From NCBI GenBank assembly GCA_934486755.1, contig CAKSQT010000003.1, positions 1-64,000 on the forward strand: a DNA stretch of 64,000 bases. Direction: 5' to 3'. This DNA comes from an uncultured Eubacteriales bacterium (GTDB lineage: Bacteria; Bacillota; Clostridia; Oscillospirales; Acutalibacteraceae). Both the position numbers and the translations under genes were made by a program. Of this stretch, positions 25,836 through 34,662 are shown in pieces. The notes beneath the pieces are model-generated. The model ran no database searches and was not told the DNA's origin. It was given only the letters and a program-made list of their open reading frames with translations. Within the stretch, counting starts at the first letter, position 1; each line of letters begins with the position of its first letter.

Positions 25836-26709
25836 AACCCTTGACCTCCAATTCATATAAAAACATTTCTTCAAGCGACGGTTCGATACATTCCGCAAAA
25901 ACGGGACCGAGCTTGTTCACATAACTGAGTATTTCCTGTTCGTCGCCGCGGACCACCATTTGCAGTATCGAGCCGCTCCGCTCAAAGTGCAGTATGTCAA
26001 GCCCGTTAAATACCGTCTGTTCTGGTATTTTGGCAAACGCCGCCTGCAACTTGTGAAGATTGCCCCTGAGGGTTTCAACGTCGTTATTGAACAGTATATG
26101 TCCGTCGTGAATTAGTCCCACGTGATCGCACAGGTCTTCAAGCTCTCTGAGATTATGGGAGGCTATAATAGCCGTCATACCTCTTTTTTCAATTCCGTCT
26201 ACCAGCATAAGTTTGAGAACCTTGCGCATTACCGCGTCAAGTCCGTCAAACGCTTCGTCAAGCAAAAGATAACGGGGACACAGGGACATTGACAGTATCA
26301 GCGCCGCCTGCCGCTGCATACCCTTTGACATGGCGGAAATATTCTTCTTCCTGTCAAGAGGGAATATTTCGGTCAAATGATTATACACCGACCTGTTGAA
26401 CGACGGGTACATACTCTCGTAAAATTTTGACATATCGTCAAGATTTGAATGTGAAAGAAAATACGGTGTGTCGCCGAGAAACGCTACCTGATATTTAAGT
26501 ATTGGATTGTCAAAAACAGGGCAGGAATCAATGGTGATCTCGCCGCTGTCGGGCATATAAACCCCTGAAATAAGCCGCATAAGCGTTGATTTGCCCGAGC
26601 CGTTTGAACCGATAAGACCGTAAATAGAACCGTCTTCTATTTCAAAGTTCACCGAATCAAGCGCCGTTTTGTCGCCGAATTTCTTTGTCAGGTTTTTACC
26701 TCTTATCAT
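25810..26709 (-). CDS. ABC transporter ATP-binding protein (YtrB-like)
   Basis: 299 aa. Walker A is LIGSNGSGKSTLM, a variant signature is MSKGMQRQAAL, Walker B is YLLLDEAFDGLD, and the H-loop is IIASHN. The C-terminal ~80 residues are an extension common in the export-type ATPases. Overlaps the GntR gene by 14 bp and the permease gene by 26 bp: a tight regulator/ATPase/permease operon as in the B. subtilis ytr operon, which responds to cell-wall antibiotics. That role is inference. Confidence 0.87.
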   Translation of the reverse strand: MIRGKNLTKKFGDKTALDSVNFEIEDGSIYGLIGSNGSGKSTLMRLISGVYMPDSGEITIDSCPVFDNPILKYQVAFLGDTPYFLSHSNLDDMSKFYESMYPSFNRSVYNHLTEIFPLDRKKNISAMSKGMQRQAALILSMSLCPRYLLLDEAFDGLDAVMRKVLKLMLVDGIEKRGMTAIIASHNLRELEDLCDHVGLIHDGHILFNNDVETLRGNLHKLQAAFAKIPEQTVFNGLDILHFERSGSILQMVVRGDEQEILSYVNKLGPVFAECIEPSLEEMFLYELEVKGYDVKNILK

Positions 26710-27067
26710 TTTCCGTTACCTCCTTTACAATCTGTATAAGCTCGTCGCCCGCAAGTCCGAACTGAGTTGCCGTGCTTACCGCCTCGGCAAAGGTTTCTCT
26801 TGCCTTTTTTACAATTGCAAGGTTCGCGTGTGCGTCGTCCGAAATATACGAGCCTTTGCCCTTTACCGAGTAAATAACCCCCATAGTTTCAAGCTGTTGA
26901 TAAGCCTTTTGAATGGTGTTTGGATTTACCGACATTTCTATCGCAAGGGAGCGCACCGACGGCATTTGGTTGCCGCCGTTCAATGCGCCGATCGCTTTAA
27001 GCCTTATAAAGCCCATTACGATCTGATCGCATATCGGTACACCGCTTTTATAGTCTAATTTCAGCAC
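26696..27067 (-). CDS. GntR family regulator, YtrA subfamily
   Basis: 123 aa. An N-terminal winged helix (SGVPICDQIVMGF, MPSVRSLAIEMSVNPNTIQKAYQQLE) is followed by a short helical tail, as in YtrA-type repressors. The GTG start at 27067 has GGAGG 8 bases upstream; longer versions would run through the promoter. It is the first gene of its operon and has a palindrome just downstream of its promoter, so autorepression is likely. Confidence 0.9.
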   Translation of the reverse strand: MLKLDYKSGVPICDQIVMGFIRLKAIGALNGGNQMPSVRSLAIEMSVNPNTIQKAYQQLETMGVIYSVKGKGSYISDDAHANLAIVKKARETFAEAVSTATQFGLAGDELIQIVKEVTENDKR

Positions 27068-27082
27068 ATCTGCCACCTCCGA

Positions 27083-27136
27083 CTGTACTATCTCTGCTAA
27101 TACAGTTATGATACTATGAAAATCCGCATTTGTCAA
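27083..27136 (-). promoter_or_regulatory. GntR operon promoter and operator
   Basis: Minus strand TTGACA (27131-27136), 17-bp spacer, TATCAT (27108-27113). Immediately downstream is the palindrome CTGTA-N13-TACAG (27083-27105), at the position expected for a YtrA-type operator. Confidence 0.75.
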
Positions 27137-27166
27137 GGGATTTTAACCCTTATTTTTAAAATGTAC

Positions 27167-27194
27167 TTGAAAAAAAGGTATTTGGTAGTATAAT
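27167..27194 (+). promoter_or_regulatory. Promoter of the antiporter gene
   Basis: TTGAAA (27167-27172), 16-bp spacer, TATAAT (27189-27194). Confidence 0.78.
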
Positions 27195-27240
27195 TGTTTT
27201 CGGACGAAAGGTCTTTTTATACGTTTGGGGGCAGAGAGTT

Positions 27241-28440
27241 TTGGACTCATATCAATTTTTGTTTTCTTTGGCGGTAATTTTGCTTTTTACCAAAATATTC
27301 GGTCTTGTTACTGCAAAGGTTCATCTTCCGCAGGTCGTCGGCGCGCTTATCGCGGGTGTCCTTTTGGGACCGAGCGGCTTTGGAATACTGCACGAGTCGG
27401 ATTTTCTCTTAAAAACCTCTGAAATAGGCGTAATAATGCTTATGTTCATTGCGGGAATAGATACCGATATAAACGAACTTAAAAGGACAGGCCCCTCGGC
27501 TTGCCTTATCGCTCTGCTTGGCGTTATTGTTCCGATAATCGGCTGCGGCGGCGTATATTTCCTGTTCTTTGAAGACAGCTTTACATACACAAATATAATA
27601 AAAGCGTCGTTTGTTGGAATTGTTTTTGCGGCGACCTCGGTAAGCATTACGGTGGAAACACTTAACGAAATGGGTAAGCTCAAAACAAAGGTGGGCGCTA
27701 CGCTGCTTTCCGCCGCTATTATTGACGATATTATAGGTATCATTGTGTTAAGCGTGGTTTCCGCGCTCGGTGATTCAAGTATAAATCCCGCAATCGTCAC
27801 CTTAAAAATTCTCGGTTTCTTTGTCTTTACCGCCGTTGTCGGATTTACGGTCTACCGCATTTTCAAGAGGGTATCGGTCAACCACGAAAAGAGCAGAAGA
27901 ATAGCTATTTGGGCGTTGGCGTTCTGTTTCCTTATGTCTTACTGCGCTGAAAAATTCTTCGGCGTTGCCGATATTACGGGGGCTTATTTTGCGGGCGTCA
28001 TACTCTGCAACCTAACCGATTCCCGTCAATACGTTGCAAAGAAGGTTACGGCGGCGTCCTATCTTGTGTTTTCGCCCGTGTTCTTTGCGGGAATAGGACT
28101 CAGAACCAGTCTTGACGGTATAAATGCCGAAATTCTCGTTTTTGCTGTCGTTCTGGCGGTAATGGCTGTAATAACCAAGATAATCGGCTGCGGATTGGCG
28201 GCTAAAATATGCGGTATGTCGGGGTCGGAATCGCTTACCGTCGGCGTCGGAATGGTGGCGCGCGGCGAAGTCGCGCTGATGGTCGCCCAAAAGGGTATCA
28301 GCAGCGGCAATATAGAGCAGTCGGTATTTCCCGCAATAGTGCTGTGCGTTGTTGTAGCCGCGCTTTTAACGCCCGTGCTTTTAAAACTTGTAATAACGAA
28401 AAAAGATAAGCATAATATTCAAGCTAATGCCAATTTATGA
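27241..28440 (+). CDS. Cation:proton antiporter (CPA2 / Kef-type)
   Basis: 399 aa with about 12 hydrophobic segments spread over the whole length. Family features are HLPQVVGALIAGVLLGPSG near residue 30 and SAAIIDDIIGIIVLS near residue 160, which holds the ion-binding Asp pair. No C-terminal TrkA-N domain, so it is a compact Na+/H+ or K+/H+ exchanger. The start is TTG at 27241, preceded by a GGGGGCAGAGAG site. Monocistronic with its own promoter; the ion is not determined. Confidence 0.9.
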   Translation: MDSYQFLFSLAVILLFTKIFGLVTAKVHLPQVVGALIAGVLLGPSGFGILHESDFLLKTSEIGVIMLMFIAGIDTDINELKRTGPSACLIALLGVIVPIIGCGGVYFLFFEDSFTYTNIIKASFVGIVFAATSVSITVETLNEMGKLKTKVGATLLSAAIIDDIIGIIVLSVVSALGDSSINPAIVTLKILGFFVFTAVVGFTVYRIFKRVSVNHEKSRRIAIWALAFCFLMSYCAEKFFGVADITGAYFAGVILCNLTDSRQYVAKKVTAASYLVFSPVFFAGIGLRTSLDGINAEILVFAVVLAVMAVITKIIGCGLAAKICGMSGSESLTVGVGMVARGEVALMVAQKGISSGNIEQSVFPAIVLCVVVAALLTPVLLKLVITKKDKHNIQANANL

Positions 28441-28457
28441 AAAATAATAAGTTTCTC

Positions 28458-28486
28458 TTGATTAAAACGCCGTAATACTATATAAT
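28458..28486 (+). promoter_or_regulatory. Promoter of the capsule-regulator operon
   Basis: TTGATT (28458-28463), 17-bp spacer, TATAAT (28481-28486). About 100 nt of leader follow before the first gene; nothing recognisable was seen in it. Confidence 0.72.
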
Positions 28487-28590
28487 TAATTGTCTGATTG
28501 ATTTATATTGCAAATCGGTACACAGCCGTTGGTGCCGTTTTGTTTTTCAGCGGTATGCTAATAGGATATAACGGCAGAATGGAGATAATA

Positions 28591-29328
28591 ATGAATAATG
28601 TTTCGCTGATTTATCTGTTAAAACTTGCTTTGAGGCGTATTTGGATTCTCATAGTTGTTGCGGTTCTTTGCGCCGCAACCGCATTTTGTTACTGCGAATT
28701 TGTAACAACGCCGAAATACAGGGCAAAGGGCTCTGTCCTTGCTACAAACGGCGCGATACTCACCCAAAATCAGTCGTCGGTGCAGGCCTCTAAAATCAAC
28801 GGTACCGATATAGTCGCGTCTTTGAACCTTGCATCTACTATTTCGGATATTCTTAATACCTCCGATATATTTAAGGAGCTTGCCGATAAAACGGGTGGAA
28901 AGTATAAATACACCGCTCTTATGGGTATGGCGACCGTTGCCCGCAGGGGTGAGGATACGCTGTTTATCGACGTTTCTTTCACTGCTAATTCGCGTGAGGA
29001 GGCCGTAACCCTTACCAACACGTTTTTGGAGCTTGCTCCCGATTATATTTCAAATTATCTGCCCGATTCAAATACTAATATCGCCACAACGGCTGACGGC
29101 GCGGCGCAGATATATCCCCGCACCGCTATGACTACGCTTGCTTTTGCCGTTCTCGGCGCGGTTGCCGCCTTTGCGGTAGTGTTCATAATTGACTCCAACG
29201 ATAAGGCAATAAAGGGCGAAAAGGATTTCACGGGCAGCTTTGATATACCGTTGCTCGGTGTGGTTCCCGATTTTCAGAGTACAGCAGGAGTACATTACAA
29301 GGGAGGTAAAGTAAATGGCAATGAGTAA
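28591..29328 (+). CDS. Wzz/CpsC-type polysaccharide co-polymerase, tyrosine kinase modulator
   Basis: 245 aa. A cytoplasmic stub and membrane helix (about 18-37, ILIVVAVLCAATAF) are followed by an extracytoplasmic Wzz domain. A second membrane helix lies at about 185-205, and a cytoplasmic tail activates the cognate kinase. In Gram-positives this protein and the next gene product together form one BY-kinase unit. ATG at 28591 is used because GGAGATAATA precedes it; upstream frame codons lack homology. Overlaps the kinase gene by 14 bp. Confidence 0.87.
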   Translation: MNNVSLIYLLKLALRRIWILIVVAVLCAATAFCYCEFVTTPKYRAKGSVLATNGAILTQNQSSVQASKINGTDIVASLNLASTISDILNTSDIFKELADKTGGKYKYTALMGMATVARRGEDTLFIDVSFTANSREEAVTLTNTFLELAPDYISNYLPDSNTNIATTADGAAQIYPRTAMTTLAFAVLGAVAAFAVVFIIDSNDKAIKGEKDFTGSFDIPLLGVVPDFQSTAGVHYKGGKVNGNE

Positions 29329-30058
29329 TGCAAAATATGAAGTATCCGCGAACGAAACGGCTTCAAAGCACGTTCCGTTTGCCGTTGTAGAAGCATACAA
29401 GACCATAAGAACAAACATAATGTTCCTCCTTGCAAAGAACGAAGGCAGAATACTTTCGTTTTCAAGCGCAAACGCGGGCGAAGGCAAGTCAACCACTTCC
29501 ATAAACGTTGCCGTTGCTTTTTCTCAGCTCGGCTGCAAGGTGCTTTTGGTGGATGCTGATATGCGCCGTTCATCAATACATAAGAAGTTGAAGCTCGATA
29601 ACGAGAACGGACTTTCAAATTTGATTGCGGGATTTTGCACCTTTGAACAGGCGGTAAAGCATTTCAATCAAAATCTTGATATACTTACCGCGGGTCCTAT
29701 TCCGCCGAATCCGTCCGAGCTGCTCGGTTCTACACAGCTTGACGAAATAATTGCTGGGATTAAGGGAAATTACGACTATATAATTTTCGATACACCGCCG
29801 ATAAACGTTGTATCGGACGCATTGGTTCTCACCCCCAAGACCGACGGACTTATTCTTGTGGTAAGGGACGAAATTACCGAACACGATTCCTTTGAATGTG
29901 CGCTTGCGTCGGCAAGATTTGCAAATATCAACATTCTCGGCGCGGTTATGAATGCCGCCGACCCTGCAAAGGGGAAGAATTATAAGTACAGAAAATACCG
30001 TTATAAAAAGTATAACGGTTATGACAGCTATAACTACAAATACGAGAAAAAGCCGTAA
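29315..30058 (+). CDS. CpsD/CapB-type tyrosine-protein kinase
   Basis: 247 aa BY-kinase. Walker A is SANAGEGKSTT (about residues 50-60), Walker A' is VLLVDADMRR, Walker B is YIIFDTPPI. The last ~26 residues carry nine tyrosines among Lys/Arg/Asn, the autophosphorylated cluster. It controls capsule or exopolysaccharide assembly with the upstream modulator and is countered by the phosphatase encoded next. No glycosyltransferase genes follow. Confidence 0.93.
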   Translation: MAMSNAKYEVSANETASKHVPFAVVEAYKTIRTNIMFLLAKNEGRILSFSSANAGEGKSTTSINVAVAFSQLGCKVLLVDADMRRSSIHKKLKLDNENGLSNLIAGFCTFEQAVKHFNQNLDILTAGPIPPNPSELLGSTQLDEIIAGIKGNYDYIIFDTPPINVVSDALVLTPKTDGLILVVRDEITEHDSFECALASARFANINILGAVMNAADPAKGKNYKYRKYRYKKYNGYDSYNYKYEKKP

Positions 30059-30122
30059 AAAGTGACGGGAGATATTTTCAATATCTCCCTGTTTCTGCAA
30101 ATAAAGGAGGGTAAGTTCAGCT

Positions 30123-30869
30123 TTGCGTATTTTTGATATACATTCTCATATATTGCCCGCTGTTGACGACGGCGCAAAAAATCTTGAAACATCTGTAAGA
30201 CTGCTTGAAATGATGAAAGAACAGGGAATAACCGACGTTATTGCAACGCCGCACTTTGACGCTAATAACGATAATTTAGATGAGTTTGTTTCAAAAGTAA
30301 AGGCTGCTTACAACAAATTGGAAAACGAAATATCGGGCAAGGAACTGCCCAACGTATATATAGGCAGTGAGGTCTTCTATTTCCCTGGAATCGGCAAAAG
30401 TCACGGTATAAGGGCTTTAAGCCTCTGCGGCTCCGATCATCTGCTTATGGAATTGCCTATCTGCCGCATTGACGATATAATAATTAACGATATTATTTCT
30501 TTAAGACGCGAACTCGGCATAATTCCTATCATCGCGCATATCGAACGTTACAGCAAGCAACACGGTTTTAAAAAACTTCTTAAACTGTTTGAGAATAAAA
30601 CTGCGCTGGCTCAGGTAAATACTCTGTCGGTTATACAAAAACCGTATTGCCGTACCGTTTTAAAGCTGATAAAAAAGGGATACGTGACCTATGTTGCGAC
30701 AGACGCACATTCGGTCGTCAACCGTCCGCCTCTTATGGATAGCGCGCTGAAAGAAATTGATACTAAGTTAGGCAGAGTTTGCAGGAACCAAATAATCCGC
30801 AACGGCTGCCGCCTTTTTGATGAGATCGTCGGCGAGACGGAGGATAAGTATGACGAGCAACACACTTAA
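30123..30869 (+). CDS. CpsB/CapC-type tyrosine-protein phosphatase (PHP fold)
   Basis: 248 aa metal-dependent phosphatase of the PHP superfamily. Metal ligands sit in IFDIHSHILPAVDDGA, ATPHFD, IAHIERY and ATDAHS. It removes phosphate from the BY-kinase Tyr tail. The start is TTG at 30123, which directly opens the conserved RIFDIHSH sequence; AAAGGAGGG lies about 11 bases upstream. It overlaps pgeF by 20 bp. Confidence 0.9.
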   Translation: MRIFDIHSHILPAVDDGAKNLETSVRLLEMMKEQGITDVIATPHFDANNDNLDEFVSKVKAAYNKLENEISGKELPNVYIGSEVFYFPGIGKSHGIRALSLCGSDHLLMELPICRIDDIIINDIISLRRELGIIPIIAHIERYSKQHGFKKLLKLFENKTALAQVNTLSVIQKPYCRTVLKLIKKGYVTYVATDAHSVVNRPPLMDSALKEIDTKLGRVCRNQIIRNGCRLFDEIVGETEDKYDEQHT

Positions 30870-31671
30870 CATTGTAAAACAGGGCGGTTTGGAGTATATC
30901 CTTTTCCCAAAACTTAATGCAACGGGAGTTGTAAGGCATATTTTTTCTACAAGGCTCGGCGGCGTAAGCGTCGGGCGTTACGCCGAAATGAATATGAGCT
31001 TCACAAACGGCGACAAAAGGGAAAATGTTTTGGAAAACTACCGCCGCCTTTGCGGCGCTGTCGGGATTGATGTTTCACACCTCGTATTGAGCAAACAAAC
31101 CCATACCGATAACATTAAAAATGTCACCGAAGAGGATATAGGCAGAGGAATTTTCAAAGAACCGTTTTCCGATATAGACGGACTTATTACTAACAAGGCG
31201 GGCATTGCTCTTGTAACCCAATATGCCGACTGCACGCCGCTTTTGTTCTGCGATCCTGTAAATCGCGTTATAGCGTCGTCGCACGCGGGTTGGCGCGGAA
31301 CCGCAAAGCGAATAGGCGCAAAAACGGTTGAAAAAATGGTCGCCGAATACGGCTGTAAGCGGGAGAATATTGTGGCAGGCATAGGTCCCGGAATAGGGCG
31401 GTGCTGTTACGAGGTTGACGACCCTGTCTACAACGCGTTCAGCAAAGTTCCTGAATTAGATCTTGAAAAAGTATTTCTAAAAAAAGAAAACGGCAAATAT
31501 ATGCTCGATAATACCGAAGCTAACCGTCAGATATTACTTTCCGTCGGCATAAAGGCGGAAAATATGGACGTGTCGGATCTATGTACCTGCTGTAACTGCT
31601 CGGAGCTTCACTCGCACCGTGCAACCCACGGCGAGCGCGGCAATATGGCGGCGATAATAGAACTTAAATAA
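30850..31671 (+). CDS. pgeF: Peptidoglycan editing factor / laccase-domain purine nucleoside phosphorylase
   Basis: 273 aa, YfiH/LACC1 family. The conserved metal ligands are in LSKQTHTDNI, TQYADCTPLLF and SSHAGWRGTAKR. The family has purine nucleoside phosphorylase and adenosine deaminase activity, and E. coli PgeF prevents misincorporation in peptidoglycan. The C-terminal half ends with CTCCNCSELHSHR. ATG at 30850 has GGAGGATAAGT upstream, within the phosphatase gene. A strong terminator follows. Confidence 0.92.
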   Translation: MTSNTLNIVKQGGLEYILFPKLNATGVVRHIFSTRLGGVSVGRYAEMNMSFTNGDKRENVLENYRRLCGAVGIDVSHLVLSKQTHTDNIKNVTEEDIGRGIFKEPFSDIDGLITNKAGIALVTQYADCTPLLFCDPVNRVIASSHAGWRGTAKRIGAKTVEKMVAEYGCKRENIVAGIGPGIGRCCYEVDDPVYNAFSKVPELDLEKVFLKKENGKYMLDNTEANRQILLSVGIKAENMDVSDLCTCCNCSELHSHRATHGERGNMAAIIELK

Positions 31672-31675
31672 CACC

Positions 31676-31719
31676 AACAGGCTCCCTTCTTTTTTAAGAA
31701 GAAGGAAGCCTGTTTTTTT
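31676..31719 (+). terminator. Terminator after pgeF
   Basis: AACAGGCTCCCTTCTT pairs with AAGAAGGAAGCCTGTT, followed by TTTTTT. Also usable, less well, for the convergent permease gene. Confidence 0.88.
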
Positions 31720-31754
31720 ATCACGTCAATGTGACAGTTAATATTCACACCGTT

Positions 31755-33809
31755 TTATTCCGTCGGATCTTTGTCGCTTACTATACCGAAATATACGTTT
31801 GATGTAATCTTATAAATTATCACATAGAACAGCGCAAACACCGAAACGGTGATCAATGTGGTTATAACCATTAACCGAATATTTGTAAAACTGAAAAGCG
31901 CGAGCAGTTTTTTAATTATCGGGAACGCAAAGCACAGGTGCAGTATCGCGGTCATAAGCGGCATAAAGAAAACGGTAAGCATTTGGGAATTTATGCTTTT
32001 TCTTATATCGCTTTTCGTCATTCCGACGTTCTGCATAATTCTGAATCTGCCCTTGTCCTCATAGCCTTCGGTTACCTGCTTGTAGTAGATTATAAGCACC
32101 GTGGCAATAAGGAATACCGCCGACAGTATTATTCCGAGGTAGAAGATACCTGCGTAACTGCCGTAGAAATCAGCGCGTTCTTCTTCTCTTGATTCAATAC
32201 TGTATGAACAAAATCCGCCTTCGCCGTTGTAATCGAGCGTACGGACAGCCTCGCGTATATCTGCCGAGAGCGATATTTTTTCCTTTGCGCTCAAATCGGC
32301 GTCAAACGCATAGCACATTTTCGGTTTGCAAAAATAGTTTTCATTGCTAAGCTCGCCGTTAAGTGAGTTGAATATTTTTTCGGGATTGTCGGTAATGATA
32401 TATACCGACGGGAGGAGGTCAGCAACCGAACTGTCGCTTATCACCTTGTCAACGTGCTTTTTAACCTTCAAAACCGTGCCGTCGTGCAGTGCTATTTCAC
32501 CGCCGTTATAATCGCGGCGCAGACAGTAGATCAACACTTCGTTCTCGCCGAGCGTTTCGTTCTGCTTCATACAGGAATTGTATTCATTGAGCGACATAAT
32601 GTGAATATTGGATACGTTTTTCATTGTTTGCGTATCAGCCATATTCACATTATCGGGATTTACAGTCAGCTTGCCGTCAGAAAGCATACCCGTAACGGTG
32701 GCTTGCGTGTATTTTACGGCGTTCTTTATATTCGCGCCGTGAGAGGCTATTATTTTATCCACTTCCGAGGTTATGCGCTCAACCTTTTCGTCCGAATATT
32801 CCTTTCCTTTTTCGTTTGGGTTAAATTCGGTATAAACGGCAATATCTTTGGGGTATCTTGCATTAAGAGTGTCCTCCGCTCCGAAAAACAGACAGCCCGT
32901 GCCGAGCATCATTACAAGCACCATTGTGCTGAGAATACATATAGAAGCAAGTCCCGTGCCGTTGCGTTTCATACGGTAAACCATCGAGGAAATAGAAATG
33001 AAATGGTTTTTGCGGTAATAGTATTTTTTGTTTTTTTGAAGGACCCTGCAAAGCATAACCGAGCCTGATATGAAAATCATATAGGTTGCGGCTATGACCA
33101 TTATTACCGCAATGAAAAACCAACTGAGCGCCGCTAACGGATTTTTGATCGTAACGGAAATATAGTAGGCGCCCGCAAGTAAGATTATGCCGAGAATACC
33201 GAGCAGATAATTTGCCTTGGGCGGTCTGTCACCTACATTGTCGCTTTTAAGCAGGTTTACCGCGTTTAAGCGTTTTAATGAGGAAATGCCCTTTAAGAAT
33301 AAAAGTATAAAAATTATTCCGAATACCGCGGCAGTATCGGCAATTACTTCTCCGTTTACCGTAAAGTCATATGTTATCTTACCGCCGAGCGCACGCACAA
33401 GACCCAATTCCGCCGCTTTTGAAAGGGCAATTCCGAGGAATAACCCAGATACGACCGATATGATATAGACAAACAGCGTTTCAAATGCGTAGACCTTGCT
33501 TAGGTTGTTTTTTCCCATACCGAGTATGTTGTAAATTCCGAATTCCTTTTGCCTGCGGCGCATTAAAAATGAGTTTGTATAGAAAAGAAAGATAAGGGCA
33601 AATATAGCTATTACCCATACTCCGAAGCCGAGCATTGTTTTTGTGCTTGAACCGCCCGACATATTGTCAAGAGCGGGCATTGCCGCAAGGTGGTGTATTA
33701 TATAAAACATCATTGTCATTCCCGAACAGGTGAGAATGTAAGGAATATAGAGCTGCTTGTTTTTCTTTATGCTTCCGAGAGCAATTTTCGGATAAAAGCC
33801 TGATTTCAT
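31755..33809 (-). CDS. BceB-type ABC transporter permease (antimicrobial peptide resistance)
   Basis: 684 aa FtsX-like permease with about ten membrane segments. One lies near the N-terminus, a group around 55-260, and the last three at about 550-680. A large extracellular domain lies at roughly 310-540, the hallmark of BceB/VraG transporters for bacitracin and lantibiotics. It overlaps the ATPase gene by 4 bp (ATGA) and lies downstream of a matching histidine kinase/response regulator. The peptide sensed cannot be read from sequence. Confidence 0.9.
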   Translation of the reverse strand: MKSGFYPKIALGSIKKNKQLYIPYILTCSGMTMMFYIIHHLAAMPALDNMSGGSSTKTMLGFGVWVIAIFALIFLFYTNSFLMRRRQKEFGIYNILGMGKNNLSKVYAFETLFVYIISVVSGLFLGIALSKAAELGLVRALGGKITYDFTVNGEVIADTAAVFGIIFILLFLKGISSLKRLNAVNLLKSDNVGDRPPKANYLLGILGIILLAGAYYISVTIKNPLAALSWFFIAVIMVIAATYMIFISGSVMLCRVLQKNKKYYYRKNHFISISSMVYRMKRNGTGLASICILSTMVLVMMLGTGCLFFGAEDTLNARYPKDIAVYTEFNPNEKGKEYSDEKVERITSEVDKIIASHGANIKNAVKYTQATVTGMLSDGKLTVNPDNVNMADTQTMKNVSNIHIMSLNEYNSCMKQNETLGENEVLIYCLRRDYNGGEIALHDGTVLKVKKHVDKVISDSSVADLLPSVYIITDNPEKIFNSLNGELSNENYFCKPKMCYAFDADLSAKEKISLSADIREAVRTLDYNGEGGFCSYSIESREEERADFYGSYAGIFYLGIILSAVFLIATVLIIYYKQVTEGYEDKGRFRIMQNVGMTKSDIRKSINSQMLTVFFMPLMTAILHLCFAFPIIKKLLALFSFTNIRLMVITTLITVSVFALFYVIIYKITSNVYFGIVSDKDPTE

Positions 33810-34570
33810 TTTACGTCACCGCCTGTCGCAAGCATTGTGAGCGTGTTTGAGATCATCTGATATAACTGCTCGTTTGTGTTGCCGCCGCGGTAGATTTGGT
33901 GGAATACCTCGCCGTCCTTAATGAACAAAACGCGCGAAGCGTGACTTGCCGCTTTTACAGAGTGTGTGACCATAAGAATGGTCTGACCCAGACGGTTTAT
34001 TCCGCTGAACATTGAAAGCAGCTCGTCGGTGGCTTTGGAGTCAAGCGCACCTGTGGGTTCGTCGGCAAGTATCAGCTTTGGTTCGGTAATAAGCGCCCTT
34101 GCCACCGCCGCACGCTGTTTTTGACCGCCTGACACTTCATAGGGATATTTTTTCAAAAGATTTGAAATTCCTAAAACCGCCGCTATCGGGTCAAGCCTTC
34201 TTTTCATTTCGGAATAAGGTCTTCCCGCAAGCACCAACGGCAGATAGATATTGTCTTCAAGCGTGAATGTATCAAGCAGATTAAATTCCTGAAAAACAAA
34301 TCCGAGATTGTCGCGTCTGAACTCCGACATTTTAGATTCTTTGATTTTTGAAATATCCATTCCGTCAAGTATAACCGAGCCTGCCGTCGGGCGGTCAAGC
34401 GCAGCCAAAATATTAAGGAGCGTTGTTTTTCCCGAACCCGATTCGCCCATTATTGCGACGTATTCGCCCTTTTCAACACCGAAAGAAACATTCTTTAACG
34501 CCTCAACCTTATTTCCGCCGAAGCGTGTGGAGTATACCTTTTTTACTCCGTTTACATCTAAGATATTCAC
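33806..34570 (-). CDS. BceA-type ABC transporter ATP-binding protein
   Basis: 254 aa. Walker A is IMGESGSGKTTLLN, signature VSGGQKQRAAVARAL, Walker B LILADEPTGALD, H-loop MVTHS, as in MacB/BceA ATPases. It energises the BceB-type permease. GTG at 34570 is chosen: AAAGGAGG lies 9 bases upstream; the frame's first 11 codons lie in the leader. A palindrome and -10 box lie upstream (34588-34635). Confidence 0.9.
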   Translation of the reverse strand: MNILDVNGVKKVYSTRFGGNKVEALKNVSFGVEKGEYVAIMGESGSGKTTLLNILAALDRPTAGSVILDGMDISKIKESKMSEFRRDNLGFVFQEFNLLDTFTLEDNIYLPLVLAGRPYSEMKRRLDPIAAVLGISNLLKKYPYEVSGGQKQRAAVARALITEPKLILADEPTGALDSKATDELLSMFSGINRLGQTILMVTHSVKAASHASRVLFIKDGEVFHQIYRGGNTNEQLYQMISNTLTMLATGGDVK

Positions 34571-34587
34571 AACAAAAATCCTCCTTT

Positions 34588-34635
34588 GTGATTTCTGCCA
34601 CAATTATATCAAAAGGGGACTATGCATCGCCATAG
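34588..34635 (-). promoter_or_regulatory. Candidate response-regulator site and promoter of the Bce-type ABC genes
   Basis: A TATAAT -10 box lies at about 34602-34607 on the minus strand with no consensus -35, as expected for an activated promoter. The palindrome CTATG-N6-CATAG (34620-34635) covers the -35 area and is a candidate BceR-type site. Confidence 0.5.
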
Positions 34636-34662
34636 AATAGGCTTACATATCCCCGTTCATTT

